64,000 bases of DNA from Alistipes sp. Lineage in GTDB: Bacteria > Bacteroidota > Bacteroidia > Bacteroidales > Rikenellaceae. Below are positions 9,107-18,512 of the stretch, one piece after another. Where the stretch lies: NCBI GenBank assembly GCA_017504485.1, contig JAFVRC010000016.1:47470-111469 (forward strand), written 5' to 3'. Within the stretch, counting starts at the first letter, position 1, and each line of letters begins with the position of its first letter. The notes beneath the pieces were generated by a model, which searched no databases, was not told where the DNA came from, and was given only the letters and a program-made list of their open reading frames with translations. Both the position numbers and the translations under genes were made by a program.

Positions 9107-9958
9107 TTAGCAGGCCTTTAATGACATATCGAGCGACTTGATTTGGTGTGTCAGTGCACCGACCGATATGAAATCGACACCCGTCTCGGCGTAATCGCGC
9201 AGCGTATCGAGCGTGATGCCGCCACTCGACTCCGTCTCGCAGCGACCGGCCACCTTGGCTACCGCCTCGCGCGTCTGCTCGACCGTGAAGTTGTCGAACA
9301 TAATGCGATCGACACCTCCGGCAGCAAAGACCTCGTCGATATCCTCCAGCGAGCGCACCTCGTACTCAATAGGAATCTGCTTGCCCTTGGCCGCGAGGTA
9401 CTGCTTCGCACCCGTAACAGCGTTGCGAATGCCGCCAGCGAAATCGATATGGTTATCCTTCAAGAGAATCATATCGAAGAGGCCTATGCGGTGGTTCTCA
9501 CCACCACCAATCTTGACGGCCATCTTCTCCAGCACACGCATACCCGGCGTGGTCTTGCGCGTATCGAGCACCTTGGTATGCAGGCCGGCAAGACGGTCGG
9601 CATAGACTGCCGTTTGCGTAGCCACGCCACTCATACGCTGCATAACATTCAGGAGTATGCGCTCGGCCTGCAACAGCGACTGCAAGCGTCCCTCGACATA
9701 GAAGGCCACATCGCCCGGCTTCACACGCGCACCATCCTCGAGCAGTTGCTCGAAATGCACCGTTTTGTCGAGACGATGCAGAATCATCTCGGCAACCTCG
9801 ATACCGGCAATGATGCCCTCCTGCTTGCACAGCAGGCGCATACGTCCACGCTCCTCGCTCGGGATGCAGCAGAGCGACGTGTGGTCGCCATCGCCTATAT
9901 CCTCCTTGATGGCCAGCTCGATAAGTTCCTCAACGTAAGGTATATAATCTGCTTTCAT
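9107..9958 (-). CDS. nadC: Nicotinate-nucleotide pyrophosphorylase (carboxylating)
   Basis: A 283-aa protein of normal length. Quinolinate phosphoribosyltransferase makes nicotinate mononucleotide from quinolinate and PRPP in de novo NAD synthesis. Family motifs are clear: EDIGDGDHTS near the N-terminus, LLNVMQRMSGVAT, LDTRKTTPGMRVLEKMAV, GGGENHRIGLFDMILLKDNH and the C-terminal FISVGALTHQ. Its promoter region is duplicated at 14702-14763. It heads an operon with the LtaS-like and DUF2156-GNAT genes. Confidence 0.96.
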   Translation of the reverse strand: MKADYIPYVEELIELAIKEDIGDGDHTSLCCIPSEERGRMRLLCKQEGIIAGIEVAEMILHRLDKTVHFEQLLEDGARVKPGDVAFYVEGRLQSLLQAERILLNVMQRMSGVATQTAVYADRLAGLHTKVLDTRKTTPGMRVLEKMAVKIGGGENHRIGLFDMILLKDNHIDFAGGIRNAVTGAKQYLAAKGKQIPIEYEVRSLEDIDEVFAAGGVDRIMFDNFTVEQTREAVAKVAGRCETESSGGITLDTLRDYAETGVDFISVGALTHQIKSLDMSLKAC

Positions 9959-10017
9959 AGGATTAATGTTTTTAACGATGGCAAAGTTAGAAAAAAAAGC
10001 GGTGTTAGGAAAATTTT
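9955..10017. repeat. Direct repeat copy 1: nadC promoter region
   Basis: 63 bp covering the nadC start codon, its -7 element (TAACTTTG on the minus strand, 9989-9982) and upstream AT-rich sequence. Copy 2 at 14702-14763 differs by one indel and three substitutions, in the same orientation. The adjacent 15-mer GATTAATATATCACA (10018-10032) also recurs at 14635-14649. Together the repeats bracket the GLUG/SGNH locus. Confidence 0.85.
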
Positions 10018-10050
10018 GATTAATATATCACAACTTCATACTATTTATTG

Positions 10051-13000
10051 TTAATCGATATACGAGCCTACTTGCTCATATATGTAATCGGCCATAACCT
10101 CCATGCCCGACTCCTCAGGATGGCAACTACCATCATACTTTGGAATAACGGTAAAACTTCCGTATGGAGATATTTCCTGCAAATCTACACATTTGTATCC
10201 GTACTTGCTCTCGTAGTGTGCCGCCATCTTCAACATCGCTTGGCGTGAGCCCTCAGGAATCCAGTCGCCGATAATCATCACCACCTTAGCCGATGGATAT
10301 CTGTGATGCATCATCGTAAGCAACTTTACACAAGCCTCAACAAACGAGGTGTCGGTAAGGGTCTGCGACTCTTCGTAAGTAGTAACAGCATCGGCTGTGT
10401 CGAATACAACCTTCATCTCTGCATCGGTAGGAGTCTTTGCTGCGCTATATTCCGGTGCCAAATATACAGGGTATCCCGGATAGAGGGCAACCGTCTGTGC
10501 CTTGTTGCGCACATCGTTTGTACCGCCGTGGAAGATAATCACATCAGGATCACCCAAGCCCTGATTGATAAATCGCTCTACAAAGCAGTTTTGTGCCGCA
10601 GCAGCACCTGTGGTAACACTGTTTGAACGAGCAACACATGAGCCACTCCATGCGATATTCTTTTCAAATACAGCACTACTCATATACTTATATATAAGTT
10701 TGTACCAATAAGTATGTATTGCTGAGGTTACGGTTCCCTTTGGATAGTATGTTGCATTGCCCGATGGAATCCAACCGCTGAAAGTACTAATCGAGTCGCC
10801 AATAACGCTGACACGGGTCTTATTTTCAAACGATACGGTTGTTGTATTGGCTGGTGCGGTTGTAGGAACCGGATAGTCACCTGCACCCTTTTTCCAACTA
10901 CCGCCCGCAGAGGTCAATTTGCCGAGCAGCGTGCCGTTTGTCATATCCGATATTGCAAGAGCCTCGGTATTGGTAAGTACCGGGGAATCTTTGCCAATCG
11001 TTCCTGGCAAGTAGTAGCAGTTTGTATAGGATACTGTCGGATAACTTCTGCCATATAGATTTCCCCACATCTTAATTGCACTGGTTATGGCCTCGCCATT
11101 CTCCATAACGATTTGTGTACTATCAAGATTGGTGTAGCATCGTTCGATAGAGGCATTTTGTGCATAACCTACAGTACCACCATATCCACCACTTGCTGAT
11201 CCGGAGTAGCCGACCATACCTCGTATCAATGCAGCACAATCACTAATAGTAACCTTCGTAGTACCTTCTTGATTCACACAACCGACAAGACCTCCAACGC
11301 AACTATAATTGCTTTCATTCTCGTAATTTGCGGTAAGATGACCAATAAATAACGAGTTAGAGAACGATACTGCGATTGCATCTCCTCCAGGTGTCTTTAC
11401 CACACCTGCAAGTCCACCGACATAGACATTACCTCTTACATCGGCGTAACAAGCGCAATTCTTGACCTCAATTTTGGTACCCAGGCCTGTTTCGGTTTCA
11501 GCAATTCCGATAATACCACCGATACCTACCCAAGAATTCTTCTTATTGACTGCTTCGTTGTTGTATCCGCCTTGAACATAGGCAAAACTCGACACAAGGC
11601 ACTTGTCAATGATTGCACTCTGTGCACGACCTGCAATACCTCCGACAAAGAAATATTTGCAGATAACCTGACCCTCTACCACACATTCTGAGATATTAAC
11701 ATCAAATGCCGCAAGGGCTGTTATACCTCCACAATGGTTCATTGCACAGTAGATTCGAGCTCCCTTTTCAATTGTACACTTCTCAATTGCTCCGCCCTCT
11801 GAAACGGCTGTAATACCTCCGACAAACTGGCCGTCAGATGCCTCTACCGAACCTTTGAACTCAGTATTAGAGATAGTTGTATTCTTGGCAAAGCCTACAA
11901 TACCTCCAACGGCTGCACTATTTTTTGCTGTTACAACTGTGCCTGGCATACTATCGCCTGCAATTGTGGCCTTTGCTGCCGATTTGATTGTGCCTGCAAA
12001 AGAGCAGTTATCGATTGTCGAGGTCTTGGCATAACCTGCAATACCACCCGTGTATTTTTGAGCAGTTGCAGTTATATTGATTTGACCTGCTGTGATATTA
12101 ACATTCTTGATTGTCGCATTCTCGATATTGCCGAACAGACCTGTTGGAGCTGTATCCTTTGGAGTTATGGTCAAGTTCGAGATAGCGTAGTTTCGTCCAT
12201 CAAACGCACCTGAGAACGGAGTGATAGGAGAAATAGCAACTCCCGACAGATCAATATCGTTGGTAACGGCATAGTGTGCCGTTTTGAAATCGATAGTTGT
12301 ATCGGTCGAAGTTATTGTACCATCGCACAACCCTGCAAGTTTTACAAGATCAGCGGCACTCTTAATCAAGAATGGTGAAGCAGCTGTACCCTCTCCCTCG
12401 AACATTGAAACAGGCTGTGAATTAGCAAAGGCTGCGCGATCCTTTACGCGACAACGGACATTAAATCCATAGCCAAGACTGTTATATCTTTCGTAATCCC
12501 ATTCAGAAGCATTTCCATAGAAGCGGAATACTGTAAGCTTACCCATATCTGCATTTGTGGGCACCAACCAGAGATTGTAGTAGTTGCCCGTAGAACGAAG
12601 TTTGCCCAGGTTTGAACGAAATCCCGATGCCGGCAGATAGACCAAGTCCCCACTGATAGGACACTCGTAGTAATGGCCGTAAGTATTCGTGCTTGCCGAG
12701 CCATACTGCACTCGTGTATATTCTATTTTTCCGATATAATCTCTTGCCGAGAGTCCCTCCTCGACAACATATCCCGGAGGACATGGGTCGTTGTCGGACT
12801 TTTGGTCTATTACATCTACCTCTTTCGAGTACCACAAATTCATACCCTGACTGTATGGATTGTATGGCGAAGCATGCCAAGTGTAGTAGCTAGTAGCAGC
12901 CTCGCTGATAGTGGCACCCGTTTTATCATAATATACAACAAAGAAGGTGTTAGGATAGGTCAATGCTACACTCTGCTCGTAGGCTGTATTCGACAAGACA

Positions 13001-14463
13001 AAGCCTTGTGCCTGTGCATTAAATCCGTACATTACCTCGTACTTCGAATCTGCTCCAAATGCAGTACTCTCATCAGCTGTATTCTTAATGCTTGTTTGGC
13101 GTGGGAATGGCGTAGGACGACCATATTGATAGTGCAAACCGATTGCATCAGTCGCATCGTCTGGCGATATTGCAGTAGCCTCAGCCGTAGTTGCAGGAGC
13201 GTAAGTTGCTCCTATGTTTCGGTCGAGAATACCACATACTGTTCCATCATCATACTGACTTACAGCAATGGTATTTGGGCCATCGGTACACCAAATATGC
13301 CACGACCAGAGGATATTGTGGTTTGCATCCATAACAGCCACCAATGCGTTACCTTCGAGGTTGCCGCCACTATACTTGAACGAGACTTTACCTGTCGAAG
13401 CATCGTAGCAAACATTGGTAACAAGTTCCTTCTTCTCGCTCCATACAAGGTGTGCGTATGCTGCGCCTTCGAGGGTTGCCGTGCCGTTAATCTTGCGTGC
13501 AGGGAACGAGTAGTAGCCTGCTTCGCTGCTCTGCGGTACAACATAGCAGTTTGACACCTCGGTAGCGCTCAAATCGGTAGTGGTGGCCATTGCCAAAGCA
13601 TCGATATTGATAGCTGCCAATGGTCGAATCTTTGCACGATTGACGGTGATAGCATTTTTTGAAGCAATAGAGTACGAGCCTTTATCTGTCTGCACACAGA
13701 TAGAGAGATCCTCGTATGTGCGTGGCGGAACAATAAAATAGAACGATGTAGCCTCGTCACTCAACTGAACATCTGAACAACCGGCATAGATATAGTTGAA
13801 GGTTGTCGATTGGTTTGTGCCGGTGGTAATCTTCGGCTCGTCAGGATTCGAGATATCGATTGTACCCAAACCCGAAAGAGCGTCCCAATTCTTTGCATTG
13901 TTACGCAAGGCGATATGCTTAACCACCTGTGAGCCCGTTAATTTAATCTCGATATATCCGCAGAGATGCTTGAATGGAAGACTCTCTCCCGACAGATGTG
14001 CAACCATAACATTTTGGTTGTTATCGAAAACCTGCTTTGAACCATCGAGAGTTACGGTCGAAACGAGCGAATGACTTAACTTCTCGGTTTCAACATCGAA
14101 CGACTGCGAAGCATCGTAAGGATATATAGCATATTTGGTGTCGGTAGGCACCGAAAATATAGCAGACGAGTCGTTAATCGATACTACAACACACTCGGTG
14201 ATAGTACCATCTGCCGATACAGCACCGATAGCATCGCCTTCGCTCCACTGCACCTTACCGCTATTATCGTCAATAAGCGTTGTGCGCGACTGCTCTCCAT
14301 TGACCTGAGCCTCATATTCCAAGGCGGCCGTAACATTCATGAACTCCTTGTTCACGACTGAATCCAAACCTACCTCATCGGTAGTTGTAAGGTCCTCAGT
14401 GCAACCCACTGCCAACATTGCGGCAACGAGCGTTGATACTAAAATAAAATAGAGTTTTTTCAT
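10051..14463 (-). CDS. Giant surface lipoprotein: fimbrillin-like, FISUMP-like, GLUG repeats, SGNH hydrolase
   Basis: 1470 aa from the ATG at 14463, chosen because it gives MKKLYFILVSTLVAAMLAVGC, a lipoprotein signal with lipobox. Residues ~40-340 resemble a fimbrillin-type beta domain (GKVQWSEGDAIGAV). Around 340-690 is a FISUMP/major-paralogous-like region (ILDRNIGATY, DNDPCPPGYVV). About 690-1180 holds GLUG-type repeats (FSGAFDGRNYAISNLTI, then many VGGI(A/V)G units). Residues ~1215-1470 are an SGNH/GDSL hydrolase with GDSIS, GGTNDV and DGSCHPEESG carrying the Ser, Gly/Asn and Asp/His blocks. Probably a surface adhesin with an esterase or deacetylase tip (inference). Codon use is more AT-rich than its neighbours, and direct repeats bracket the locus, suggesting acquisition. 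Confidence 0.8.
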   Translation of the reverse strand: MKKLYFILVSTLVAAMLAVGCTEDLTTTDEVGLDSVVNKEFMNVTAALEYEAQVNGEQSRTTLIDDNSGKVQWSEGDAIGAVSADGTITECVVVSINDSSAIFSVPTDTKYAIYPYDASQSFDVETEKLSHSLVSTVTLDGSKQVFDNNQNVMVAHLSGESLPFKHLCGYIEIKLTGSQVVKHIALRNNAKNWDALSGLGTIDISNPDEPKITTGTNQSTTFNYIYAGCSDVQLSDEATSFYFIVPPRTYEDLSICVQTDKGSYSIASKNAITVNRAKIRPLAAINIDALAMATTTDLSATEVSNCYVVPQSSEAGYYSFPARKINGTATLEGAAYAHLVWSEKKELVTNVCYDASTGKVSFKYSGGNLEGNALVAVMDANHNILWSWHIWCTDGPNTIAVSQYDDGTVCGILDRNIGATYAPATTAEATAISPDDATDAIGLHYQYGRPTPFPRQTSIKNTADESTAFGADSKYEVMYGFNAQAQGFVLSNTAYEQSVALTYPNTFFVVYYDKTGATISEAATSYYTWHASPYNPYSQGMNLWYSKEVDVIDQKSDNDPCPPGYVVEEGLSARDYIGKIEYTRVQYGSASTNTYGHYYECPISGDLVYLPASGFRSNLGKLRSTGNYYNLWLVPTNADMGKLTVFRFYGNASEWDYERYNSLGYGFNVRCRVKDRAAFANSQPVSMFEGEGTAASPFLIKSAADLVKLAGLCDGTITSTDTTIDFKTAHYAVTNDIDLSGVAISPITPFSGAFDGRNYAISNLTITPKDTAPTGLFGNIENATIKNVNITAGQINITATAQKYTGGIAGYAKTSTIDNCSFAGTIKSAAKATIAGDSMPGTVVTAKNSAAVGGIVGFAKNTTISNTEFKGSVEASDGQFVGGITAVSEGGAIEKCTIEKGARIYCAMNHCGGITALAAFDVNISECVVEGQVICKYFFVGGIAGRAQSAIIDKCLVSSFAYVQGGYNNEAVNKKNSWVGIGGIIGIAETETGLGTKIEVKNCACYADVRGNVYVGGLAGVVKTPGGDAIAVSFSNSLFIGHLTANYENESNYSCVGGLVGCVNQEGTTKVTISDCAALIRGMVGYSGSASGGYGGTVGYAQNASIERCYTNLDSTQIVMENGEAITSAIKMWGNLYGRSYPTVSYTNCYYLPGTIGKDSPVLTNTEALAISDMTNGTLLGKLTSAGGSWKKGAGDYPVPTTAPANTTTVSFENKTRVSVIGDSISTFSGWIPSGNATYYPKGTVTSAIHTYWYKLIYKYMSSAVFEKNIAWSGSCVARSNSVTTGAAAAQNCFVERFINQGLGDPDVIIFHGGTNDVRNKAQTVALYPGYPVYLAPEYSAAKTPTDAEMKVVFDTADAVTTYEESQTLTDTSFVEACVKLLTMMHHRYPSAKVVMIIGDWIPEGSRQAMLKMAAHYESKYGYKCVDLQEISPYGSFTVIPKYDGSCHPEESGMEVMADYIYEQVGSYID

Positions 14464-14485
14464 AGTTCTCTTCTCGTTTTTAGGG

Positions 14486-14617
14486 TTAAAATTCAGTCTC
14501 TTCGTCCTTGCCGATATTCTCGATTTCTCCCGAAATGAGAAATCCTTGTTCGGTCTCGACAATCACAAACTCCACATCCGGGTGCTTGTAGTTTGAAATT
14601 TTACTCTCTCGATTCAT
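14486..14617 (-). CDS. Small 43-aa protein ahead of the GLUG/SGNH gene
   Basis: A 43-codon ORF ends 22 nt before the GLUG/SGNH start codon. It contains SNYKHPDVEF then VETEQGFLISGEIE and an acidic tail. The 47-aa ORF at 18602-18745, also 24 nt before a fimbrillin-like gene, shares the spaced pattern SNY..P...(8)E.GFL.S...IE. The shared pattern and shared spacing argue for a real gene rather than chance. There is no signal peptide. A leader or precursor peptide co-expressed with the surface protein is possible; function is unknown. Confidence 0.6.
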   Translation of the reverse strand: MNRESKISNYKHPDVEFVIVETEQGFLISGEIENIGKDEETEF

Positions 14618-14701
14618 TTTGGTTTAATATTTTGGATTAATATATCACAGCTATACACTAAAATTCAGAGTTTCTAAATCTCAGTTATTAACTCACAATA
14701 A

Positions 14702-14763
14702 TCATAGGATTAATGTTTTAGCGATGGCAAAGTTAGCAAAAAAAGTGGTGTTAGGAAAATTTT
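14702..14763. repeat. Direct repeat copy 2: duplicated nadC promoter
   Basis: 62 bp, about 94% identical to 9955-10017. It keeps the -7 TAACTTTG and even the nadC ATG, which here opens a 5-codon dead-end frame (ATG ATT ATT GTG AGT TAA). It is placed to drive the 43-aa ORF and the GLUG/SGNH gene on the minus strand, so the inserted locus appears to use a copy of the nadC promoter. Confidence 0.8.
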
Positions 14764-14796
14764 AACACCACATAAAATTCTCCTAACACCTTTTTT
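14747..14796 (-). terminator. Terminator of the TonB/lipoprotein operon
   Basis: A 17-bp inverted repeat with one mismatch (14747-14763 against 14774-14790) has T-runs on both sides, so it could work on either strand. It follows the calycin-like gene on the minus strand. Its promoter-side arm is the part that was duplicated next to nadC. Confidence 0.7.
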
Positions 14797-14824
14797 CGGG
14801 CAAATAAGCCCCACCGGCACACCC

Positions 14825-15325
14825 CTATCGGCGCACGAGAGCCGAATAGACGACGTGGTAGTCGGTGCCTATCGCCGTAATATCGAACTCGAGACGGAGA
14901 CTCTCGCCGTTTATCACACACTTCAGCTCACGCATCTCGAAATCGGGGTACTCGATACCCTTGATTGTCGGGATGACGCTCGGGCAGTTGATAACCCACA
15001 GGCCGCTCTCCTCCGTATATGCCAACCCCGGAATGGTAATGGCGAGCTCCGGCATACGGGGTATGAAATTGACCCCCTCGAAGGCGATGTTCAGACTCTT
15101 GACATTCACATCCGGCACCTCGACATTGGCGTTATAACGCTTCTCGGAGCCATCCTCGCTCGTAACGGTCGTGCTGTCGTAGGCTACCTCGCCGCTATCC
15201 GAATAGCGTGTCACGATGCTGCCTGCATAGGCGTAGTTCTTCGAGCCCTCGACACCGAGCTCATCATTTTTGAGGCACGACACTGCGGCGAGTGCCACGG
15301 CCACAACCATCAAAATTCTCTTCAT
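14825..15325 (-). CDS. Calycin-like lipoprotein next to a TonB receptor
   Basis: 166 aa starting MKRILMVVAVALAAVSC, a lipoprotein signal. The mature part (VKSLNIAFEGVNFIPRMPEL, ITIPGLAYT, ESLRLEFDI) resembles the calycin-like domain of small Bacteroidales lipoproteins (tentative). Its gene follows the TonB-dependent receptor by 28 nt on the same strand. By analogy with HmuY/HmuR-type pairs it may hold a ligand such as haem or metal for the receptor; that is inference from arrangement. Confidence 0.65.
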   Translation of the reverse strand: MKRILMVVAVALAAVSCLKNDELGVEGSKNYAYAGSIVTRYSDSGEVAYDSTTVTSEDGSEKRYNANVEVPDVNVKSLNIAFEGVNFIPRMPELAITIPGLAYTEESGLWVINCPSVIPTIKGIEYPDFEMRELKCVINGESLRLEFDITAIGTDYHVVYSALVRR

Positions 15326-15353
15326 AATCTCACGTTTTTATTGGTTTATAAAT

Positions 15354-17648
15354 CTATTTTCGCTCCAAAATATTAAATCCGAGGCGGACACCCACCGACG
15401 TCGGGCGGCCACGCTGCACAAAGCGGTTGCCCATCGACTCGAAGTAGAAGGTATCGTAGTGCGTATCGGTGGCATTCTTGGCCCACACGTCGAGGCTCCA
15501 ATGGCTGCTTTCGAGGCGCACCGAGCAGTCGAGCAGCGCGTAGAATGGCTGCGAGAGGTCGTTTGCCTCGTTCCAATAGATGCGCCCCGCACCCGTACAT
15601 CCGACATTCAGCACCAGCGCGTCGAGCCACCGCAAGTTGAGCGGCACTCGCTGCGAGAGTTGCACACGCATCGTATTTTGCGGCGCATAGGGGATGTAGT
15701 TGCCGGCATAATCAACACCACCACTCATATACTCGCGAAAGCGAGCCTCCGTGAAGCCGTATGAGGCGGTGATGGTCAGCAGTTTTGCCACACGCGCCAC
15801 AGCCGTAAATTCCACGCCCGACGAGCGTGTGCGGCCCGCATTGGTCATCATACGCCCCGTACTCTCGGCCGACGGGAAAACAGTCAGCTGCTGGTCGAAG
15901 CACTCGATATGGAAAAGCGCGGCATCGAGGCGCAGACGGTCGTCAAACAGCGAGAAGTGGCCGCCCAGCTCGAAGTTCCAGCTGTGCTCGGGGTCGTAGG
16001 AAGTGAGCTTCTCTATATCGTAGTCGCGCGGCATACCCATGGCCGTTTGCAACTGACGTTGCAGAATTTCAGAGAACATCTGCGTATTGAAGCCTCCCGC
16101 TTTGTAGCCCTTCGATGTCGTGAAGTAGAGCATATTACGCTTCGATGAGCCGAGGTCGATAGCCACCGAGAACTTCGGCAGCAGCTCGAGGTAGTGCTTC
16201 GAGAGCAACCCCCGATTCTCGATATCGAGCCTATGGGCCTCACTCTTGTACTGCGAATTATTCGGGAAGGTCGAGTAGCAGGTATGCACGGTATTATTGT
16301 AGAGCATCTGCACCGACTCGTAGTCGAGGCGCAGACCGAGCGTGAGGTGCCAGCGGCCGAGATGCAGCTGCGACTGGTGGTAGGCTGCCGCGCCGATATT
16401 GTGCGTCGTGAAGAGGCTCCCAAGCGTAAAGTCATCACCCCCTGCTCCATCGAGGTCGCCCCAGCGGTACTCGCCATCGTAGAAGCGGTTTACATTGGCG
16501 AGGATAAGCCGCTCGATACCCGTCTGCTCGAAGGTCACAGGGGCCTCCATCTGCTGCCGTTTGAAGAGGAAGAAGGCTCCGCACAGCCACTCGTAGCGCG
16601 AGGCGCCGAGGCTCTTCACGACGATATCCTCGGTAATGTCGTGCTGACGCTTAGCCTGCGTGAGCGTGAAGTAACGCTCGGGCAAAAAGTCATTGTCGAG
16701 ATGCATCGCATCGTCGAGGTATTGGTACGACGTTATGCTCGACAGCGACACACGCTCCCAGCGGTGCGTAATGCTCAAGCCCTCTGTTATGCCGAGACGA
16801 CTGTACGAGCACGGCTCATTGTAGTTTACCGAGCCGAGGCGTGCCGCCGTAACGTTCTCCTCGCGTGTAGTGCCGATATAGGCGTATGGGTATCCACCTT
16901 GTTGCAGATAGGAGCCGGCCAGAGTATTCTCGATTGTCAGGCCACCCTTGCGATATTGGAATTTTAGGCGCAGATTGCCATCATTCTCCTTGTCGCAGAG
17001 CGAGCCATCATACTCATTACGGAAGAAGCCGTCGCAGTGCGCAAATTGCGCCGCAAGCGAGAGGCCGACACTCTCGCCAAAGCGGTTGTAGGCCGAGGCA
17101 GCGATGCGGTATGAGTTGCGCGAGCCATACTCGCCACGCAGACGCACACCTTGATACGAGAGTGGCGAGAGTGTGTAGATATTGATTAGGCCGCCCATCG
17201 TGTTGCGGCCATAGAGCGTAGCCTGCGGCCCTCGAAGCATCTCTATACGCTCGATATCGGGCAGCGACATATCGTACATATTCTTGTCGGCAATGGGTAC
17301 ATTATCGACATTCATACCTACGACCGGCTGGTCTATGCGCGTGCCAAGTCCGCGGACATATATCGAAGATGTTATGCGCGAGCCGTAGTCGGGCATAAAG
17401 ATATTTGGTGCCGCAACAACAGCCTCCTTGATAGCCGTCACACCCCCCATCTCCAACGTTCGCCCATCGAGTACCGACGACGAGGCCGCCTCACGGCGCA
17501 GAGCGCGACCGCTTTTGATGGCCGTCACCTGCACCTCACCTATATGGAGAAGCGTATCGAGCTCCGGCTCACCATCGCGTGCCGAGAGTTGGCGCGCCGC
17601 CACAAGCAGTACGACAAGGAGTATATATTTCAGAGCATAGCGCACCAT
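15354..17648 (-). CDS. TonB-dependent outer-membrane receptor
   Basis: A 764-aa outer-membrane beta-barrel. After a signal segment (residues 1-23) comes a TonB-box-like stretch (GEVQVTAIKSG). A plug domain follows to ~160 with DIERIEMLRGPQATLYGRNTMGGLINI, and the barrel ends in an aromatic-rich strand (GVRLGFNILERK). The substrate is not recognisable: there is no SusC-type CarboxypepD_reg domain, so it is of siderophore/haem/vitamin receptor type. It is probably transcribed with the downstream calycin-like lipoprotein and lies just after a LuxR-type regulator with a His-rich linker, which fits metal- or haem-linked uptake. Confidence 0.9.
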   Translation of the reverse strand: MVRYALKYILLVVLLVAARQLSARDGEPELDTLLHIGEVQVTAIKSGRALRREAASSSVLDGRTLEMGGVTAIKEAVVAAPNIFMPDYGSRITSSIYVRGLGTRIDQPVVGMNVDNVPIADKNMYDMSLPDIERIEMLRGPQATLYGRNTMGGLINIYTLSPLSYQGVRLRGEYGSRNSYRIAASAYNRFGESVGLSLAAQFAHCDGFFRNEYDGSLCDKENDGNLRLKFQYRKGGLTIENTLAGSYLQQGGYPYAYIGTTREENVTAARLGSVNYNEPCSYSRLGITEGLSITHRWERVSLSSITSYQYLDDAMHLDNDFLPERYFTLTQAKRQHDITEDIVVKSLGASRYEWLCGAFFLFKRQQMEAPVTFEQTGIERLILANVNRFYDGEYRWGDLDGAGGDDFTLGSLFTTHNIGAAAYHQSQLHLGRWHLTLGLRLDYESVQMLYNNTVHTCYSTFPNNSQYKSEAHRLDIENRGLLSKHYLELLPKFSVAIDLGSSKRNMLYFTTSKGYKAGGFNTQMFSEILQRQLQTAMGMPRDYDIEKLTSYDPEHSWNFELGGHFSLFDDRLRLDAALFHIECFDQQLTVFPSAESTGRMMTNAGRTRSSGVEFTAVARVAKLLTITASYGFTEARFREYMSGGVDYAGNYIPYAPQNTMRVQLSQRVPLNLRWLDALVLNVGCTGAGRIYWNEANDLSQPFYALLDCSVRLESSHWSLDVWAKNATDTHYDTFYFESMGNRFVQRGRPTSVGVRLGFNILERK

Positions 17649-17713
17649 TCACGAGATTTAGCACTGCAAAGTAACGCTAAATTTTCGTATCCTACAATCC
17701 CCATTTATAATGA

Positions 17714-18301
17714 TTATATGTCGGATATATCGACAATGCCATTCATAACGGCATAGATAGTGAGGGCCGACACCGAACTCATACCGAGCCGCTCGACGAT
17801 ATTGCGGCGGTGCGAGATTACGGTATTGATGCTGATAGAGAGCATCTCGGCAATCTCCTTGTTGATATATCCGCGTACGACGAGTGCCAAAACCTCCTGC
17901 TCGCGTGACGAGAGCAGAGCCTCCGCATGGCCCCCCACTCCATGGCAGTCGTGCGCATGGCCATGTCCGCTGCCATGGAGTCGCAAAATGCTGCGTATGA
18001 GTTCATCCTCGCTCTGCGAGGTGTTGAGTGTATGCACGTCTGAAGGGAGTATCGAATTGGGTGACGAGACGAGGACTATAACCCTGCGTCGCCGCGGCTG
18101 AAAGTAGCGGTTGTAGTCGGCAAAAATCTGCGCCGAAATGAAGAAGTGGAAGAACTCGCCGTCGGGCTGCACGACAAGCTCCTCGGCCGAGCCGAACACC
18201 ACGACCTCGACCATCGGGATTATACGCTCGATAATCGACTTTAATCCGATGTTCATCAGCGAGTTATTGCTGACAACCGCTATTTTTGGTCTTTGCTCCA
18301 C
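17714..18301 (-). CDS. LuxR-type regulator with degenerate receiver and His-rich linker
   Basis: 195 aa if the GTG at 18301 is the start. A TATCTTTG -7 element at 18313-18306 makes the upstream ATG at 18358 unlikely, because it would precede transcription. The N-terminal half (KIAVVSNNSLMNIGLKSIIE...) has receiver-like spacing but lacks the acidic pair and phospho-acceptor Asp (VVSNNS, FFISAQIF). Residues ~109-127 are HGSGHGHAHDCHGVGGHAE, rich in His with one Cys. A LuxR/NarL helix-turn-helix follows (LSSREQEVLALVVRGYINKEIAEMLSIS). It may sense metal or haem and control the adjacent TonB operon (inference). Confidence 0.8.
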   Translation of the reverse strand: MEQRPKIAVVSNNSLMNIGLKSIIERIIPMVEVVVFGSAEELVVQPDGEFFHFFISAQIFADYNRYFQPRRRRVIVLVSSPNSILPSDVHTLNTSQSEDELIRSILRLHGSGHGHAHDCHGVGGHAEALLSSREQEVLALVVRGYINKEIAEMLSISINTVISHRRNIVERLGMSSVSALTIYAVMNGIVDISDI

Positions 18302-18467
18302 GCCACAAAGATATACAAATCGTGCGATTCGAACAAATCGAGCGTAATGCAGCCACATTTGCGCACCTCAAAAAAATGCATAAACATCTGATTGTCGGAT
18401 ACAAACCGAGGCTCTCACCACACTGTTTCGAGCCCCTTTCGTGGTGTTCGTGATTAAAAAAAGGCGG

Positions 18468-18512
18468 TTTGTTGAAAAAATTTTTTTCGAAAACTTGTAA
18501 GTTATATATTTG
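18468..18512 (+). promoter_or_regulatory. Promoter of the invertible fimbrillin locus
   Basis: TATATTTG at 18505-18512 is the -7 element. A TTTGTTGAAAAAATTTTT box begins at 18468. The same box and the same downstream GCC(A/T)CCGA context recur before the 52992 operon. The mapped gap 18302-18601 holds nothing else notable. Confidence 0.6.
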
